Shown here: one piece after another, positions 45,247-54,974 of the stretch
How positions within the stretch are numbered: the first letter of the stretch is position 1
Layout: every line of letters starts with the position of its first letter
Source of the DNA: Hymenobacter elongatus
GTDB taxonomy: Bacteria > Bacteroidota > Bacteroidia > Cytophagales > Hymenobacteraceae
NCBI RefSeq assembly: GCF_004745955.1
Contig: NZ_SRLD01000010.1
Location: 1-64,000, forward strand
Length of the DNA stretch: 64,000 bases
Direction of reading: 5' to 3'
The notes under the pieces: generated by a model
Told to the model about the DNA's origin: nothing
The model's database searches: none
Seen by the model: only the letters and a program-made list of their open reading frames with translations
Translations under genes and position numbers: made by a program

Positions 45247-48200
45247 ATGAGGAACATCTATGCGCGTTTGTTATTGCTACTTATCCTGGGATTTGCCTAC
45301 TCGGCAAGTGCTCAAGATATTTCTGGCGAAACTAATATCGTACCAGGTCAAAGCTATAGCTATTCCTATACAGGCTATAGCTGTAATTCTCCCAGCTATA
45401 GCTGGTCGGTAGCGGGTGGGGTTATTAGTACAAACGATAATTACGGAACAATTACTGTCACTTGGGATTGCGCTGCCCCAGTACGTCAGATAGATGTGAG
45501 TATAGAAGGCGAAGAGTATGATCCTGAATATGGCTACTCCTACTCAGTATATTGCGGAACCACTTCTCTCACCAATTTTACCACTATTCCCCCCACGGCT
45601 GGCGGTATTTACCTCTCGTATTACAATTTCTTCCTGCAAAACGAAATCTGCCCCAACGAGGCATTTATGCTTGGCTATTCTGGGTCTTCAGGTGTTCAGC
45701 AGGTCAACTGGTTTCGATGGGATGGAACGGCTTGGCAAGCTGAGGGAACATCGTCGTTTGGTCCCGACTTCTTCGGCTATTTTTCTGGTATAACCAGCAC
45801 GACCACGTACAAAGCGCAGCCTATTGCTTGTGGTGGCGTGCCGCTTGCTGAGCAAACGATTACGATTCAAGTAACAGATGTAGCTTCCGCCGGTGGCGTG
45901 GCACTTGGCTCACGTGATGTTCTGTTCGGGGCCAATGAAGGAACGGTAACGCTCGCCGATAGTCGAGGAATTATCATCAACTGGCAACGTTCTACAAACA
46001 GTGGTATCACGTGGGAGGATATGACTGACACCGGAGAAGAAATAAACTTTAGTAATCTGACAACAACTACTTTATTCAGGGCTAAGTCTTATTTCTTTGC
46101 GTGTCAGCAAACTCCTGTTTACTCCCAGCCATGCGCTATTCGAGTAGAAGTAGGACCTAGTAATCTTAGCTGGATAGAAAACAAAAGCTACGATGAGGGA
46201 GCCCGTGTAGTCAGCAACTCCCGTTCCTATTTTGACCTATCAGGCAGGTTGCTTCAATCGCAAACCAGAAATATCTCGCAGGGGAAGATTCTAGCCACCC
46301 AGCCGTTGTTCAGTGCTTATGATCAAGCGGTTGGTACTACGCTGGCGGCTCCTATCACGGATGTCGATTTTACTTACAAGCCTCGATTTGTTAGTCCTTT
46401 CTTTACTGCGTCACTTCCTTACAATCACAATCATTTTGATTCGGGCAGCACTCTCAATGGACCTGTTGCCGTGGGGGGGAACACCCCGGGCACTCTAGGG
46501 TGGTATTACAGCACTAATAATACTCTAGAGCCCAACACTGCCGTCACAGCATATCCCTACTCGCGCATGGAGGAAGCCGCCGACGGTAGTACGGGCGTAG
46601 TCCGGTCATCTGGGGTAGGTGAGGTGTTCCGGATGGGGCAGGGCAGGGAAAACGTGCAGGGCAGCTTCTCCGTGCGGGCGGAACTCACGAATTATGCTCA
46701 GCTGCGGAGCCGATACTTCCCCGCCTCAGTGGCAGGCGAACAGCCTGCCAGCTTAAGCGCCGCCACTATCCAGCAGGTAAGTATCAATTCTAACGGCCAG
46801 AAAGTAGTTACTTTTCAAGATAAGGAAGGCCACGCACTCATGGTCGCCCGGCCCGGCCGGTCCAATGATTGGCTGAGTGTAACTAATACCGCAGAAGTAG
46901 GCTGGCCTTATTGCTTCGTAAAAACTACGAATGAGATTTATGAAAATCCACTAATTGAGGCCAGTGCTGATATTGTGGTTTATGATGAAAACTACGTTCG
47001 CCTGTTTGCCGGCCATGCCCGCGACTTTAACGCAACGTTAAGTGCCCGCGCTGGTTCCTGTCGAATCTATTGCAACGAGCCTTTTCGAATAACGACCGGT
47101 CGTATCCTTAATGCAACGACTAGAGAGCCAATAAGCTGGAATTCTATGTACGAACTGCTACCTACCAAAAGGGAGGCTTATGCTTATTTTAATTTCTATA
47201 CGTTTGAAACCGGTAAGACATCTATTACCCCTCTGATTACCAGCTCCGATTATATCGTCACAAATACTATCACGGGAGCTGATGTTACGACAACATTCAA
47301 AAATGGATCTGCTATTCCAGCAGGCTTTTATCAGGTTCGCATTATTCAGGGTGCTGTAAGTCTGAGCTATACCAACGACTACCAGGATATATCCTACAGT
47401 TTCTATAATCAAAAAGGTCAACTCCTAGGCAGTTTGGCTCCTAATGGGGTCAAGAAGCTGCTGAGAATTGGTACATCAACGGTTGCCGGGCCTACTTCAC
47501 CTAGTCTTACGGCAGGGCTCGTTGCGTGGCTGCCGTTTGACGAGGCATCTGGGAACATTGCGGCCGACGCCTCGGGTAACGGAAAACACGCAACTTTAAA
47601 CGGTAGTACGTGGAGTTGGAAACCTAGCGAAGGCAGCAACAATGGTGCTCTGGAACTGACTGGCTCGAGCTATCTGTACGTCCCGGTTGCCTGGCAGCCA
47701 TCGGCCTTCACCGTGTCTTGGTGGACCAAACCCTACCAACGCTTTCCATACAACCAGATGGTTGCCGCAGACTGTGGGTGGGGCGGCTTTATGTTTCACA
47801 CAGACTGGAACGGTGAGGCCTATGTAGGAACCGATTTAGGAAGTCGAATTGTGCTGGGTGCCAACACCGTTGCACTTAACGTCTGGCAGCAGTTTACCTT
47901 CACTTACAATGCTGGCGAAGGCCGCTTGTATAAAGATGGGCAGTTGCTAGCTGTAAAGCAGGGGATGACCGCTCCACAAACGTGGCGGTACTTCACTTTT
48001 GGCACTGGCCCGGGCGGACAGCCCAGTGAGGGGTTGCTGGATGACTGCCGAGTGTATGATCGGGCCTTATCCGAATCAGATGCAAAGGAGTTGTATCAAA
48101 GCCGACTACCCTTTTTCACTAGCTACGAATACGACGTGCGCGGCCAATTGCGTGCAATGAATGAAACAGACGCAGGCCGCACGAAATACTACTATCGCGT

Positions 48201-51200
48201 CGATGGTACTTTGCGTTTTTCTCAGAACGCGAAGCAACAGCCGCTTGGTTACTTTTCTTATACCAATTACGACGACGCTGGTCGGCCGGTGGAGGCGGGT
48301 GAGTGCCGCCCAATTAGTAGCGCCTATTTTGCTACTATTGCCGAATCATCGACTGTGTTGGAAAGTGTAGATCCTCGGGGCGGCTTCGCACTCGAACATC
48401 CCCGTCAAGATGTAGTCCTGACCAGTTATGACCTGCCGCTATCTCTACCTGGTCTAAGCGGAACTTATACCCAGGAATTCCTAGCCGGACGAGTATCGAA
48501 TACGCGCAAATACAGCACATTTGCTGCTCAGGGAATCAATGCTGCACCAGTATCCCAGACTTGGTTCAGCTATGATGAGCAGGGGCGCACGAAATGGGTG
48601 GTGCGGCAACAGTTTAATCAGGCTGCCCATACTCTCGACTATGATTACGACTTGAATGATAACGTATTATCGGTTTGCTACCAGAAGAATATTGCGGCCA
48701 ACCGCTTCACCCATTATTACAGTTATGATCCGGATCAGCGACTTAGTGAAGTGCGCACTAATACCGCCGACCCGACTAATCAAACCGAGCCTCGTAAGCT
48801 TCAGGCTTCGTATTCTTATTATCTGCATGGTCCCCTGAAGCGTGCGGTTATTGGTGGGTTACAAGGGGTAGACTACCTGTATACTGCTCAAGGGTGGCTC
48901 AAATCCATCAATGGCTTACAGCCAGGTAGCGACCCAGCCACCGATGGACCTACCACTTCCGGGATGCTCCCTGACCTGTTTAGTCAGGAACTCGAATATT
49001 ACGCTGGCGATTACTACTCCGCCCGCCGTACTCAGGGCAGCTTCACTTCTAGTGGCAATCATCCAGATCGATTCGACGGTACCGCACGGGCACAGGTATG
49101 GCGCACTTCCAGCCGCCCAACGGCCATGAGCGGATACGGGTATCGCTATGATGAACGTGGCCAGCTTATTCAGGCCGATTACGGACAGCTTACTCCGGGT
49201 GCAGGCGGGAATACCAGCTTCATTCCTGATGCTGCGGGCCGCTACCAAGAAGGAGGGCTTACGTACGACCCCAACGGAAATCTCGGCGATTTACGCCGCA
49301 CCGACCGGGTGGGGGCTAATTTGATGAATATCAAGTACGAGTATATCGGTAATACCAACAAACTCTCGCGAGTTTATAATCCCCAGAGTCCTGGCTTACC
49401 AGTCCTTGAGTATACTTATGATGCTTTAGGGCAAATGACCAGTCAGGTGGAGCCCGGTAAGCCCAAATACTTTAACTATGATGTGACGGGTAAAGTAACG
49501 GATGTATACCGGACCGCTGCCAAGGCCACTACCGATCTAATTGCTCATTATGACTATGATGAATTTGGTCAGCGCATCCGTCAAACGGTGTACAATGCGC
49601 AACAAGTGGCCGAGACCACAGAATACGTTCGCGACGTCGATGGTAATGAAATTGCCTCGTACTATGTGGAGCCTGGGACCAACATCCTGCGCTTAGCCGA
49701 GCAGCCTGTGTATGGCGCTACCCGTGTGGGAGTAGTGCGGCAGCCCCGCAATGAAGAGGTGCGAGCGGAACTCTACGAATTGAACGACCAATTGGGGAAT
49801 ACCCGCGTGGTATTTCAGGCCCCGCGCACCGTTCCGTATACCTTGACGATGGAAAACGGCCAGGCTGACCAAGAGAAGAAAGACTTCCCAACGCCCAATG
49901 CCACGACCTACGACCAGGTACGTAGCAACTTGTATGCTCGCGGTGATACTCCCGATGGTACCGGTTACTCCATGCGCTTGTCGGCTCAGATAGGTCCGGG
50001 CAAGAAACTGGCCGTAGCTCCCGGCGACCGGGTGCTGCTGGAAGTGTGGGCGGGCTATCCATCCATGTGGGGCGTTATCAATGGGCGAGCAAGTGTGCCA
50101 AACGTCCGGGCCATTGGTTTGGCTAGCGCCGCCTTGCTCGTACAGCCGCAGCCACGGTTAGCTGAATCTGGCAGTACCCGAGCCTTGCCCGCATGGCAGC
50201 GCCTGTTGAGTCAAGTATCGGTTGGGGTGGCAATTCCGCTCACAGGCCGCCAGCCTAAAACCTATGGTGCCGCCGCGAAAGTCGATCCAATGACACCTAC
50301 GACTCTTCCTCCTAACGCTGTCCTGCGCTACACACTTCGTCTGGTGCGCGACCGTAGTATTGTTCGGGAAGGCACGGCGCGCGTGGCCCCCGCAGCCGAG
50401 GGACAGTGGCAGCCATTGAACCTCAGCGTGACCATAGATACTGAAGAGCCCGCTGAACTGGAAGTGTGGCTGCAGAATTTTGATGCTCAGCCCGTTTACT
50501 TCGATGATATGCGCATCGAACACCAGGTGGGTACTCTGGTAGCCGAGAACCATTTTTATCCTTACGGACAACGCAATGAGGGCTTGAGCTGGACCAGGCA
50601 ATATATGCGTGGGTACGGCCGCGGCTACCAAGGCCAGAATACCCGCTTTGATGAGGAAACCGGCTACGATAATTTTGAGCTACGGATGTATGATGCCCGT
50701 ATTGGCCGCTGGCTGAGTATGGACCCAATGGGGCAATTTCATTCGCCTTATGTAGGAATGGGTAATGACCCCGTGAATATGATTGACCCCGACGGCGGTT
50801 TCTCAGACCCAACGTTTCCTGCCAATCCCAAGAACGAGCAAACCTACATAGACCCTGGAACAAAGCAAGCTTATATATATTTCAACGGTTCGTGGAGCCA
50901 CTCGCTTGGTGAAGTTGCAGTAGTAGGGGCGCGGGCACCAAGTCCTACCAACTTTGTAAATGCTTTAGCAGTACCTAGTATACCCTGGAAGACTCAGTAC
51001 AGAGAACAGAAGCCTCATTGGACAAACTGCTGTAATACAGTTAAAAAGATGGTCAGTTATGTGCCTGCAAGTAGGGTGTACATCACAAAGGAGGCAAACA
51101 GTAGATTAGTGCTTGTACCTGGTGCTGCAAAAGGCCTGAAAAAGCTGGACGAGTATTTAGCCAATGGTACCCCAGTTATGATAGGAGTTCATCACACCTA

Positions 51201-51420
51201 TAATGCTGGTTACAACGAAGGAACTACGGATCATTTTGTTCTTGCAGTTAGTGGGAATACTCGTATCGGAATTAGATTCTCTGATGTTGGAACATTAGAC
51301 AGAGCTAGAGGAACTGCACCTTCGAATATGTTGTATATGAATCCAAAAACTGGTATGATGACTGGCTCATCAGCTGCTACTGGAAAGACATACACCCTTT
51401 CACAACTTAGATTTAAGTAG
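45247..51420 (+). CDS. RHS-repeat polymorphic toxin with C39-like C-terminal domain
   Basis: A 2057-residue secreted protein. It has a signal peptide (MRNIYARLLLLLILGFAYSA); Ig-like domains (to ~300); a DUF6443-type region (~314-430, SYFDLSGRLLQSQTRN); a LamG/concanavalin-like domain (~752-955, GLVAWLPFDEASGN to GLLDDCRVYDRALSE); YD/RHS repeats (~957-1560); and the RHS core ending YDARIGRWLSMDP and NMIDPDGG (to ~1848). The last ~209 residues differ in style and carry WTNCCNTVKKM (Cys1928/Cys1929) and TDHFVLAVSGNT (His1996), a papain/C39-like cysteine-peptidase pattern. RHS shells release such variable tips as toxins. The next gene, 13 bp on, is a lipoprotein likely to be the immunity factor. 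The toxin activity is inferred. Confidence 0.87.
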   Translation: MRNIYARLLLLLILGFAYSASAQDISGETNIVPGQSYSYSYTGYSCNSPSYSWSVAGGVISTNDNYGTITVTWDCAAPVRQIDVSIEGEEYDPEYGYSYSVYCGTTSLTNFTTIPPTAGGIYLSYYNFFLQNEICPNEAFMLGYSGSSGVQQVNWFRWDGTAWQAEGTSSFGPDFFGYFSGITSTTTYKAQPIACGGVPLAEQTITIQVTDVASAGGVALGSRDVLFGANEGTVTLADSRGIIINWQRSTNSGITWEDMTDTGEEINFSNLTTTTLFRAKSYFFACQQTPVYSQPCAIRVEVGPSNLSWIENKSYDEGARVVSNSRSYFDLSGRLLQSQTRNISQGKILATQPLFSAYDQAVGTTLAAPITDVDFTYKPRFVSPFFTASLPYNHNHFDSGSTLNGPVAVGGNTPGTLGWYYSTNNTLEPNTAVTAYPYSRMEEAADGSTGVVRSSGVGEVFRMGQGRENVQGSFSVRAELTNYAQLRSRYFPASVAGEQPASLSAATIQQVSINSNGQKVVTFQDKEGHALMVARPGRSNDWLSVTNTAEVGWPYCFVKTTNEIYENPLIEASADIVVYDENYVRLFAGHARDFNATLSARAGSCRIYCNEPFRITTGRILNATTREPISWNSMYELLPTKREAYAYFNFYTFETGKTSITPLITSSDYIVTNTITGADVTTTFKNGSAIPAGFYQVRIIQGAVSLSYTNDYQDISYSFYNQKGQLLGSLAPNGVKKLLRIGTSTVAGPTSPSLTAGLVAWLPFDEASGNIAADASGNGKHATLNGSTWSWKPSEGSNNGALELTGSSYLYVPVAWQPSAFTVSWWTKPYQRFPYNQMVAADCGWGGFMFHTDWNGEAYVGTDLGSRIVLGANTVALNVWQQFTFTYNAGEGRLYKDGQLLAVKQGMTAPQTWRYFTFGTGPGGQPSEGLLDDCRVYDRALSESDAKELYQSRLPFFTSYEYDVRGQLRAMNETDAGRTKYYYRVDGTLRFSQNAKQQPLGYFSYTNYDDAGRPVEAGECRPISSAYFATIAESSTVLESVDPRGGFALEHPRQDVVLTSYDLPLSLPGLSGTYTQEFLAGRVSNTRKYSTFAAQGINAAPVSQTWFSYDEQGRTKWVVRQQFNQAAHTLDYDYDLNDNVLSVCYQKNIAANRFTHYYSYDPDQRLSEVRTNTADPTNQTEPRKLQASYSYYLHGPLKRAVIGGLQGVDYLYTAQGWLKSINGLQPGSDPATDGPTTSGMLPDLFSQELEYYAGDYYSARRTQGSFTSSGNHPDRFDGTARAQVWRTSSRPTAMSGYGYRYDERGQLIQADYGQLTPGAGGNTSFIPDAAGRYQEGGLTYDPNGNLGDLRRTDRVGANLMNIKYEYIGNTNKLSRVYNPQSPGLPVLEYTYDALGQMTSQVEPGKPKYFNYDVTGKVTDVYRTAAKATTDLIAHYDYDEFGQRIRQTVYNAQQVAETTEYVRDVDGNEIASYYVEPGTNILRLAEQPVYGATRVGVVRQPRNEEVRAELYELNDQLGNTRVVFQAPRTVPYTLTMENGQADQEKKDFPTPNATTYDQVRSNLYARGDTPDGTGYSMRLSAQIGPGKKLAVAPGDRVLLEVWAGYPSMWGVINGRASVPNVRAIGLASAALLVQPQPRLAESGSTRALPAWQRLLSQVSVGVAIPLTGRQPKTYGAAAKVDPMTPTTLPPNAVLRYTLRLVRDRSIVREGTARVAPAAEGQWQPLNLSVTIDTEEPAELEVWLQNFDAQPVYFDDMRIEHQVGTLVAENHFYPYGQRNEGLSWTRQYMRGYGRGYQGQNTRFDEETGYDNFELRMYDARIGRWLSMDPMGQFHSPYVGMGNDPVNMIDPDGGFSDPTFPANPKNEQTYIDPGTKQAYIYFNGSWSHSLGEVAVVGARAPSPTNFVNALAVPSIPWKTQYREQKPHWTNCCNTVKKMVSYVPASRVYITKEANSRLVLVPGAAKGLKKLDEYLANGTPVMIGVHHTYNAGYNEGTTDHFVLAVSGNTRIGIRFSDVGTLDRARGTAPSNMLYMNPKTGMMTGSSAATGKTYTLSQLRFK

Positions 51421-51433
51421 AATGTACCTAAAC

Positions 51434-52087
51434 ATGAAAGCCACTGTAGCACTAATAGCATGCTTAGTCAGCTTGGTAACAGGCTGTGAGTCTATTGATA
51501 GGCAAAGCAATAACGCCGTTGAAATTGAGTCAAAGAGTGTTATAAAGGATACATCAATTGCAAAGGGTCAATCGGAGTATTCGAATAAAGGGGCTGGAAA
51601 TCAAGATGTAAGCCGTGATGTCGCAACGCCATGTCTAACAAATATTCAATCTTTCTATAAGTGGTATTTAGGTGTACAGGATACAGTAAATTATTTTGCT
51701 AATAGTATCGTGTTTCAAAGCGATAGTACAGGAGAAAGTGCAAATAGATTTTATATAGTTGATAGATTGAAAAAAAGTAATTATCTAAATTTTTTGCAAA
51801 AATCAGGATTTTTTTCCAAGTATTTTCTTGAGAGAATGAATGCGTCTCTGGAGTATAAAATGCGTCATATTGAAAAGATTAAGCAACACGATGGAGAACC
51901 CGAAGGTTTCGAGTCGGATTTAATCTTGTTCACCCAAGATTTAGATCCAAATACAGATAATTTTAGATATAAATTTAGGAACAATCGAGTTGAAGTAGAT
52001 AATGGGGAAAATGTAATTTTGTTCTACTTATCAAAAGATTGTTCCATTGATTCCACTGTATTTAATGGTCGTTCAGAGAGGATATAA
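51434..52087 (+). CDS. AT-rich lipoprotein, candidate immunity protein for the RHS toxin
   Basis: A 217-residue lipoprotein starting at 51434 (MKATVALIACLVSLVTGC), with the lipidated cysteine at residue 18; a start four codons earlier is possible. A low-complexity Ser/Asp/Lys linker leads to a folded domain (residues ~65-210) beginning IQSFYKWYLGVQDTVNYF, with GFFSKYFLERMNASLEYKM and later SDLILFTQDLDP. That pattern recalls DUF3828/YbjP-type lipoproteins, but I cannot confirm it. Base composition is the most AT-rich of any gene here, with many adenines in third positions. It follows the RHS toxin after 13 bp in the same direction. Position, lipoprotein signal and atypical composition fit an immunity protein that protects the periplasmic side. 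Confidence 0.7.
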   Translation: MKATVALIACLVSLVTGCESIDRQSNNAVEIESKSVIKDTSIAKGQSEYSNKGAGNQDVSRDVATPCLTNIQSFYKWYLGVQDTVNYFANSIVFQSDSTGESANRFYIVDRLKKSNYLNFLQKSGFFSKYFLERMNASLEYKMRHIEKIKQHDGEPEGFESDLILFTQDLDPNTDNFRYKFRNNRVEVDNGENVILFYLSKDCSIDSTVFNGRSERI

Positions 52088-52296
52088 TTTGTCTTTAAAT
52101 CAAATTTTACAGGCTTTTTGTGAATATTTTGTATTGCGATATTTATATTTTCGCGTTTTTTAATTTAAACTAAAGGCGTGTTATTTGTTTGTGTATGAAT
52201 GAGAGCCGAGTCGGTAAGTTGCAATGATGGCATAAGGGTTAGCTGACTGTTCCACTAAATAAATTGACTTTATCATATTATATATAACTGCCGGCG

Positions 52297-52833
52297 CTAC
52301 CGCCCGTACGGACTATCGGCCCGAAACCGGCGCTCAAATTCCTCCCGGGTACAAATCGACTTCACGTCCACTACCCGGTCAACAGATAGCACGCCGTCGA
52401 GGTGGTCGATTTCGTGCTGCAGCAGCTCCGCCAGGTCGTCTTCGTGGCCGGCCCGGGTTTCGTGCCAGTGGCCGGCCGGGTCCTGGTAGCGGACCGTAAT
52501 CCAGGCGTGGCGCTCTACCTGCATAAAAATGGCGAGAAACGACAGGCACGCATCCCACACCACCAGCTTCTCGGGGCTGCGGTCAATAATGGACGGGTTG
52601 ATAAGCGGCCAGATATCGTGGCCGGGCAGGCGCAGCAGCACGATGCGCTGTAGCTCGCCGATTTGGGGAGCCGCAATGGCACGGCCGTAGCCCGTGGTGG
52701 CCCGCCAGTGGGCCACGGTATCGGCCAGATCGGTGATGATGCGGGCGGTTTCGGCCGACGTCGGATCAGCAACGGGCGTGGCTATTTGCCGGAGCACCGG
52801 GTTGCCAAGCTGCAGTATTTCACGGATGGGCAT
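52297..52833 (-). CDS. Peptide deformylase-like protein with altered motif 2
   Basis: A 178-residue protein of the deformylase family, which removes the formyl group from nascent N-terminal methionine. Motif 1 is GYGRAIAAPQIG, motif 3 is LLQHEIDHLDG with the two zinc-binding histidines and catalytic Glu. Motif 2, normally EGCLS, reads WDACLSF here: the metal-ligand cysteine is kept but E is D and G is A. Such changes are seen in divergent paralogues, so this may be an accessory enzyme rather than the main housekeeping Def. The opening, MPIREILQLGNPVLRQIATP, is standard. It stands alone on the minus strand, about 210 bp beyond the AT-rich cassette, with normal GC-rich composition. Confidence 0.85.
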   Translation of the reverse strand: MPIREILQLGNPVLRQIATPVADPTSAETARIITDLADTVAHWRATTGYGRAIAAPQIGELQRIVLLRLPGHDIWPLINPSIIDRSPEKLVVWDACLSFLAIFMQVERHAWITVRYQDPAGHWHETRAGHEDDLAELLQHEIDHLDGVLSVDRVVDVKSICTREEFERRFRADSPYGR

Positions 52834-52868
52834 ACCAGCAATACAAGGAGTGGAGGATGGGTAATCAA

Positions 52869-52893
52869 GGTTTCGGCTGCGCTCAGCATGAGG
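52869..52893. repeat. Solo half of the REP-like repeat
   Basis: GGTTTCGGCTGCGCTCAGCATGAGG contains GCTCAGCATGA, one arm of the elements at 2953 and 10589, without a facing arm. It lies upstream of the deformylase-like gene. Confidence 0.45.
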
Positions 52894-53021
52894 ATACTTT
52901 TCTGACTATTCACACACGCTGGCAGAATGTCAACCACACTTTTGTTCAACCACACTTTTGTGTTTGTAGACCGATTGTATTTTAGGTCGTGCCGCAGGAT
53001 TCGGGGAGAAGTGTAGCCGGC

Positions 53022-54470
53022 TTATTTATTTCTGACTGCCTGTACCAGGCGGTCCAGATCGGCGGCGGAGTACAGGGTGCCGCGCGTGACGACAGCGTCT
53101 ATTTTCTTGATGTTGGCGATATTTTCCAGCGGGTTCTGCCGCAAAATAACCAAGTCGGCATCCTTGCCCACCGCAAGGGTGCCGCTGGTTTTTTCTACGC
53201 CCATAAACGTTGCTCCATTAATGGTAGCGGCCCGCAAGGCTTGCAGCGGCGTCAGGCCGGCGGCTACCAGCATCTGCAGCTCACCCTGCAACGACGCGCC
53301 CGGATACACATAGGAGTTAAACGGGCCACTATCGGAGCCCGCCAGCACCAGCACCCCGGCCGCCTGCAGCTGCGGCACCATGGTCATAAAGCGGGCGTTG
53401 AGCTTCTGGCCGAAGGCCACGGCGGTGGCCGACTGCTGCCGGGCGCTGCTTACGCGCCGGGCGTAGGTGGCCTGTATTTTGGGCGAAATAAATGCCAGCA
53501 ACGAGTCGCGAGTGTGGTCGGCAGTGGCTACTTCGGCCAGCGTTTTCTGAATAAATAAGGTCGGAACGACGGCCGTTTTTTTAGCCGCCATTAGCTTGAA
53601 AAGACGGTTAGCCGTAGCCACGTCATAGGTGTCATACAGCGCCGGGAGCACCGCAAACAAGCCCAGCGGCTTGGGCGTGCGTAGGCTTTGGGTCACCAGC
53701 GCCGTGAGGCTGTCCTCTTTGCTGGAACAGCCTTTGAAAACGTAGTACAGATGCTCGGTAGCATCCAGGCCCTGCGCTATGGCCTCGCTTAGCTTCACGG
53801 TGAAGGGCATGTGGCTCGTCGTTTTGAGCCCTCGTTTTTGCGCTTCCGCTACCACCTGCAAATACGCTTCGCGCGAAATCTTGCTATCGTAAATTTTAAT
53901 GTAGTCCACGCGCAGCTTTTGCAGCGAATCCAGGGCTTTGGTAATCTGAACGGGCGTTTCTACCTCCAGCGAGCCGGGCCAGTACGCCTGCGGGCCATCT
54001 ATTTTTGGCCCCGAGGTGAAGATGCGCGGGCCGGGCAACGTACCGGCTTTTATTTGCTGCCGCCAGCTGAAAATAGCGGCCGTCAAGTCGCCGCCGGCAT
54101 CCCGCACGGTGGTTACGCCGTGCGCCAGAAAAAGCGGCAACGTATTTTTAGCGGCTTGCGTCAGGCTGTCGCCGCCGCGAAAGTGCATGTGCATATCCCA
54201 GAGGCCGGGAATTACATATCGGGCCTTGCCATCCAGCGTTTTTTTGGCGGCGTAAATGCGCGTGCTGCCGGGCTCGATGCGCCGAATAATGCCCCCCGAA
54301 ATAGCCAGTGTGTGGTCGGGACGGATGCGGCCCGATTGCACGTCGACGACGTTGAGGTGCGTGATAACCAAATCGTAGGTTTCGGCGGGACGGGGTGACG
54401 TGCCGCTGACCAGTAGGCCCGCTAAAATACTGCTCGCAAAAGACCGGAAGCCGGGGCTGAGAATTGCCAT
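53022..54470 (-). CDS. Exported amidohydrolase-family protein
   Basis: A 482-residue metal-dependent amidohydrolase of the imidazolonepropionase/prolidase-like group. An N-terminal hydrophobic stretch (FASSILAGLLVSG) suggests export. Metal and catalytic residues are visible: HxH in PGLWDMHMHF, the candidate carboxylated lysine in VDYIKIYDS, His in TTSHMPF and in ATEHLYY, and Asp in VLAGSDSGP. The C-terminal composite beta-domain motif GTLAVGKDADLVIL is typical. It would hydrolyse amide or ester bonds of a small substrate in the periplasm, which cannot be told from sequence. It is monocistronic as far as can be seen, 92 bp from the next minus-strand gene upstream in the window order. Confidence 0.9.
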   Translation of the reverse strand: MAILSPGFRSFASSILAGLLVSGTSPRPAETYDLVITHLNVVDVQSGRIRPDHTLAISGGIIRRIEPGSTRIYAAKKTLDGKARYVIPGLWDMHMHFRGGDSLTQAAKNTLPLFLAHGVTTVRDAGGDLTAAIFSWRQQIKAGTLPGPRIFTSGPKIDGPQAYWPGSLEVETPVQITKALDSLQKLRVDYIKIYDSKISREAYLQVVAEAQKRGLKTTSHMPFTVKLSEAIAQGLDATEHLYYVFKGCSSKEDSLTALVTQSLRTPKPLGLFAVLPALYDTYDVATANRLFKLMAAKKTAVVPTLFIQKTLAEVATADHTRDSLLAFISPKIQATYARRVSSARQQSATAVAFGQKLNARFMTMVPQLQAAGVLVLAGSDSGPFNSYVYPGASLQGELQMLVAAGLTPLQALRAATINGATFMGVEKTSGTLAVGKDADLVILRQNPLENIANIKKIDAVVTRGTLYSAADLDRLVQAVRNK

Positions 54471-54562
54471 TGTCGGGAGAAAAGGAAAAGAGCGGAGAAG
54501 AGCGAAATGTAACGGTCGGCGGGTACTATCGGGCCGATTGGCCCCGGACTTCCTACGGCTTC

Positions 54563-54898
54563 TTATTTTACCGGCAGAGCCCGAACTACTCCGGTTTGTC
54601 TATCGACTTCGAAAGCAGCCTTGTTCGGCATTCGGTCGGCCCAGTCGGTGCGGGGCACGAGCACCTGCCAGTGCGTATCCACACGTAGGACCTGGGCCGA
54701 GTCGGGCACGAAAAGCGCGGCGTTGGGCTGTGCCTGCACGTACCGGTGCACCGCGTCGCGGGCGGCCGCTTCGGTTGGGGCAGCCATAGCCGAAGTGGTG
54801 ACGGCCGGTGGCACAGGGCGGTCGGTGGCTGGGGTGGGCTGGCAGCTGGTGAGCCCACTTATCGTGGCAAGCAGCAGGCACGCGGAGACATTTGTCAT
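54563..54898 (-). CDS. Small hypothetical lipoprotein
   Basis: A 111-residue lipoprotein with the signal LLLATISGLTSC and lipidated Cys19. After a proline/threonine linker a short domain (residues ~47-110) follows: ARDAVHRYVQAQPN, then HWQVLVPRTDWADRMPNKAA and FEVDRQTGVVRALPVK, which has the look of a small PepSY- or inhibitor-like beta sheet with one helix. The closing phrase FEVDRQTG is common in such domains. I do not recognise the family with certainty. The frame is preceded by a gap holding a small direct repeat (GCTAAAGTAAC twice, 54902-54934). Confidence 0.7.
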   Translation of the reverse strand: MTNVSACLLLATISGLTSCQPTPATDRPVPPAVTTSAMAAPTEAAARDAVHRYVQAQPNAALFVPDSAQVLRVDTHWQVLVPRTDWADRMPNKAAFEVDRQTGVVRALPVK

Positions 54899-54974
54899 GA
54901 GCTAAAGTAACTTGTCATGGGCTAAAGTAACGCAGGAACATCGGGCTGGTATCGGCTTCGCCGCCCGCGAAAAA

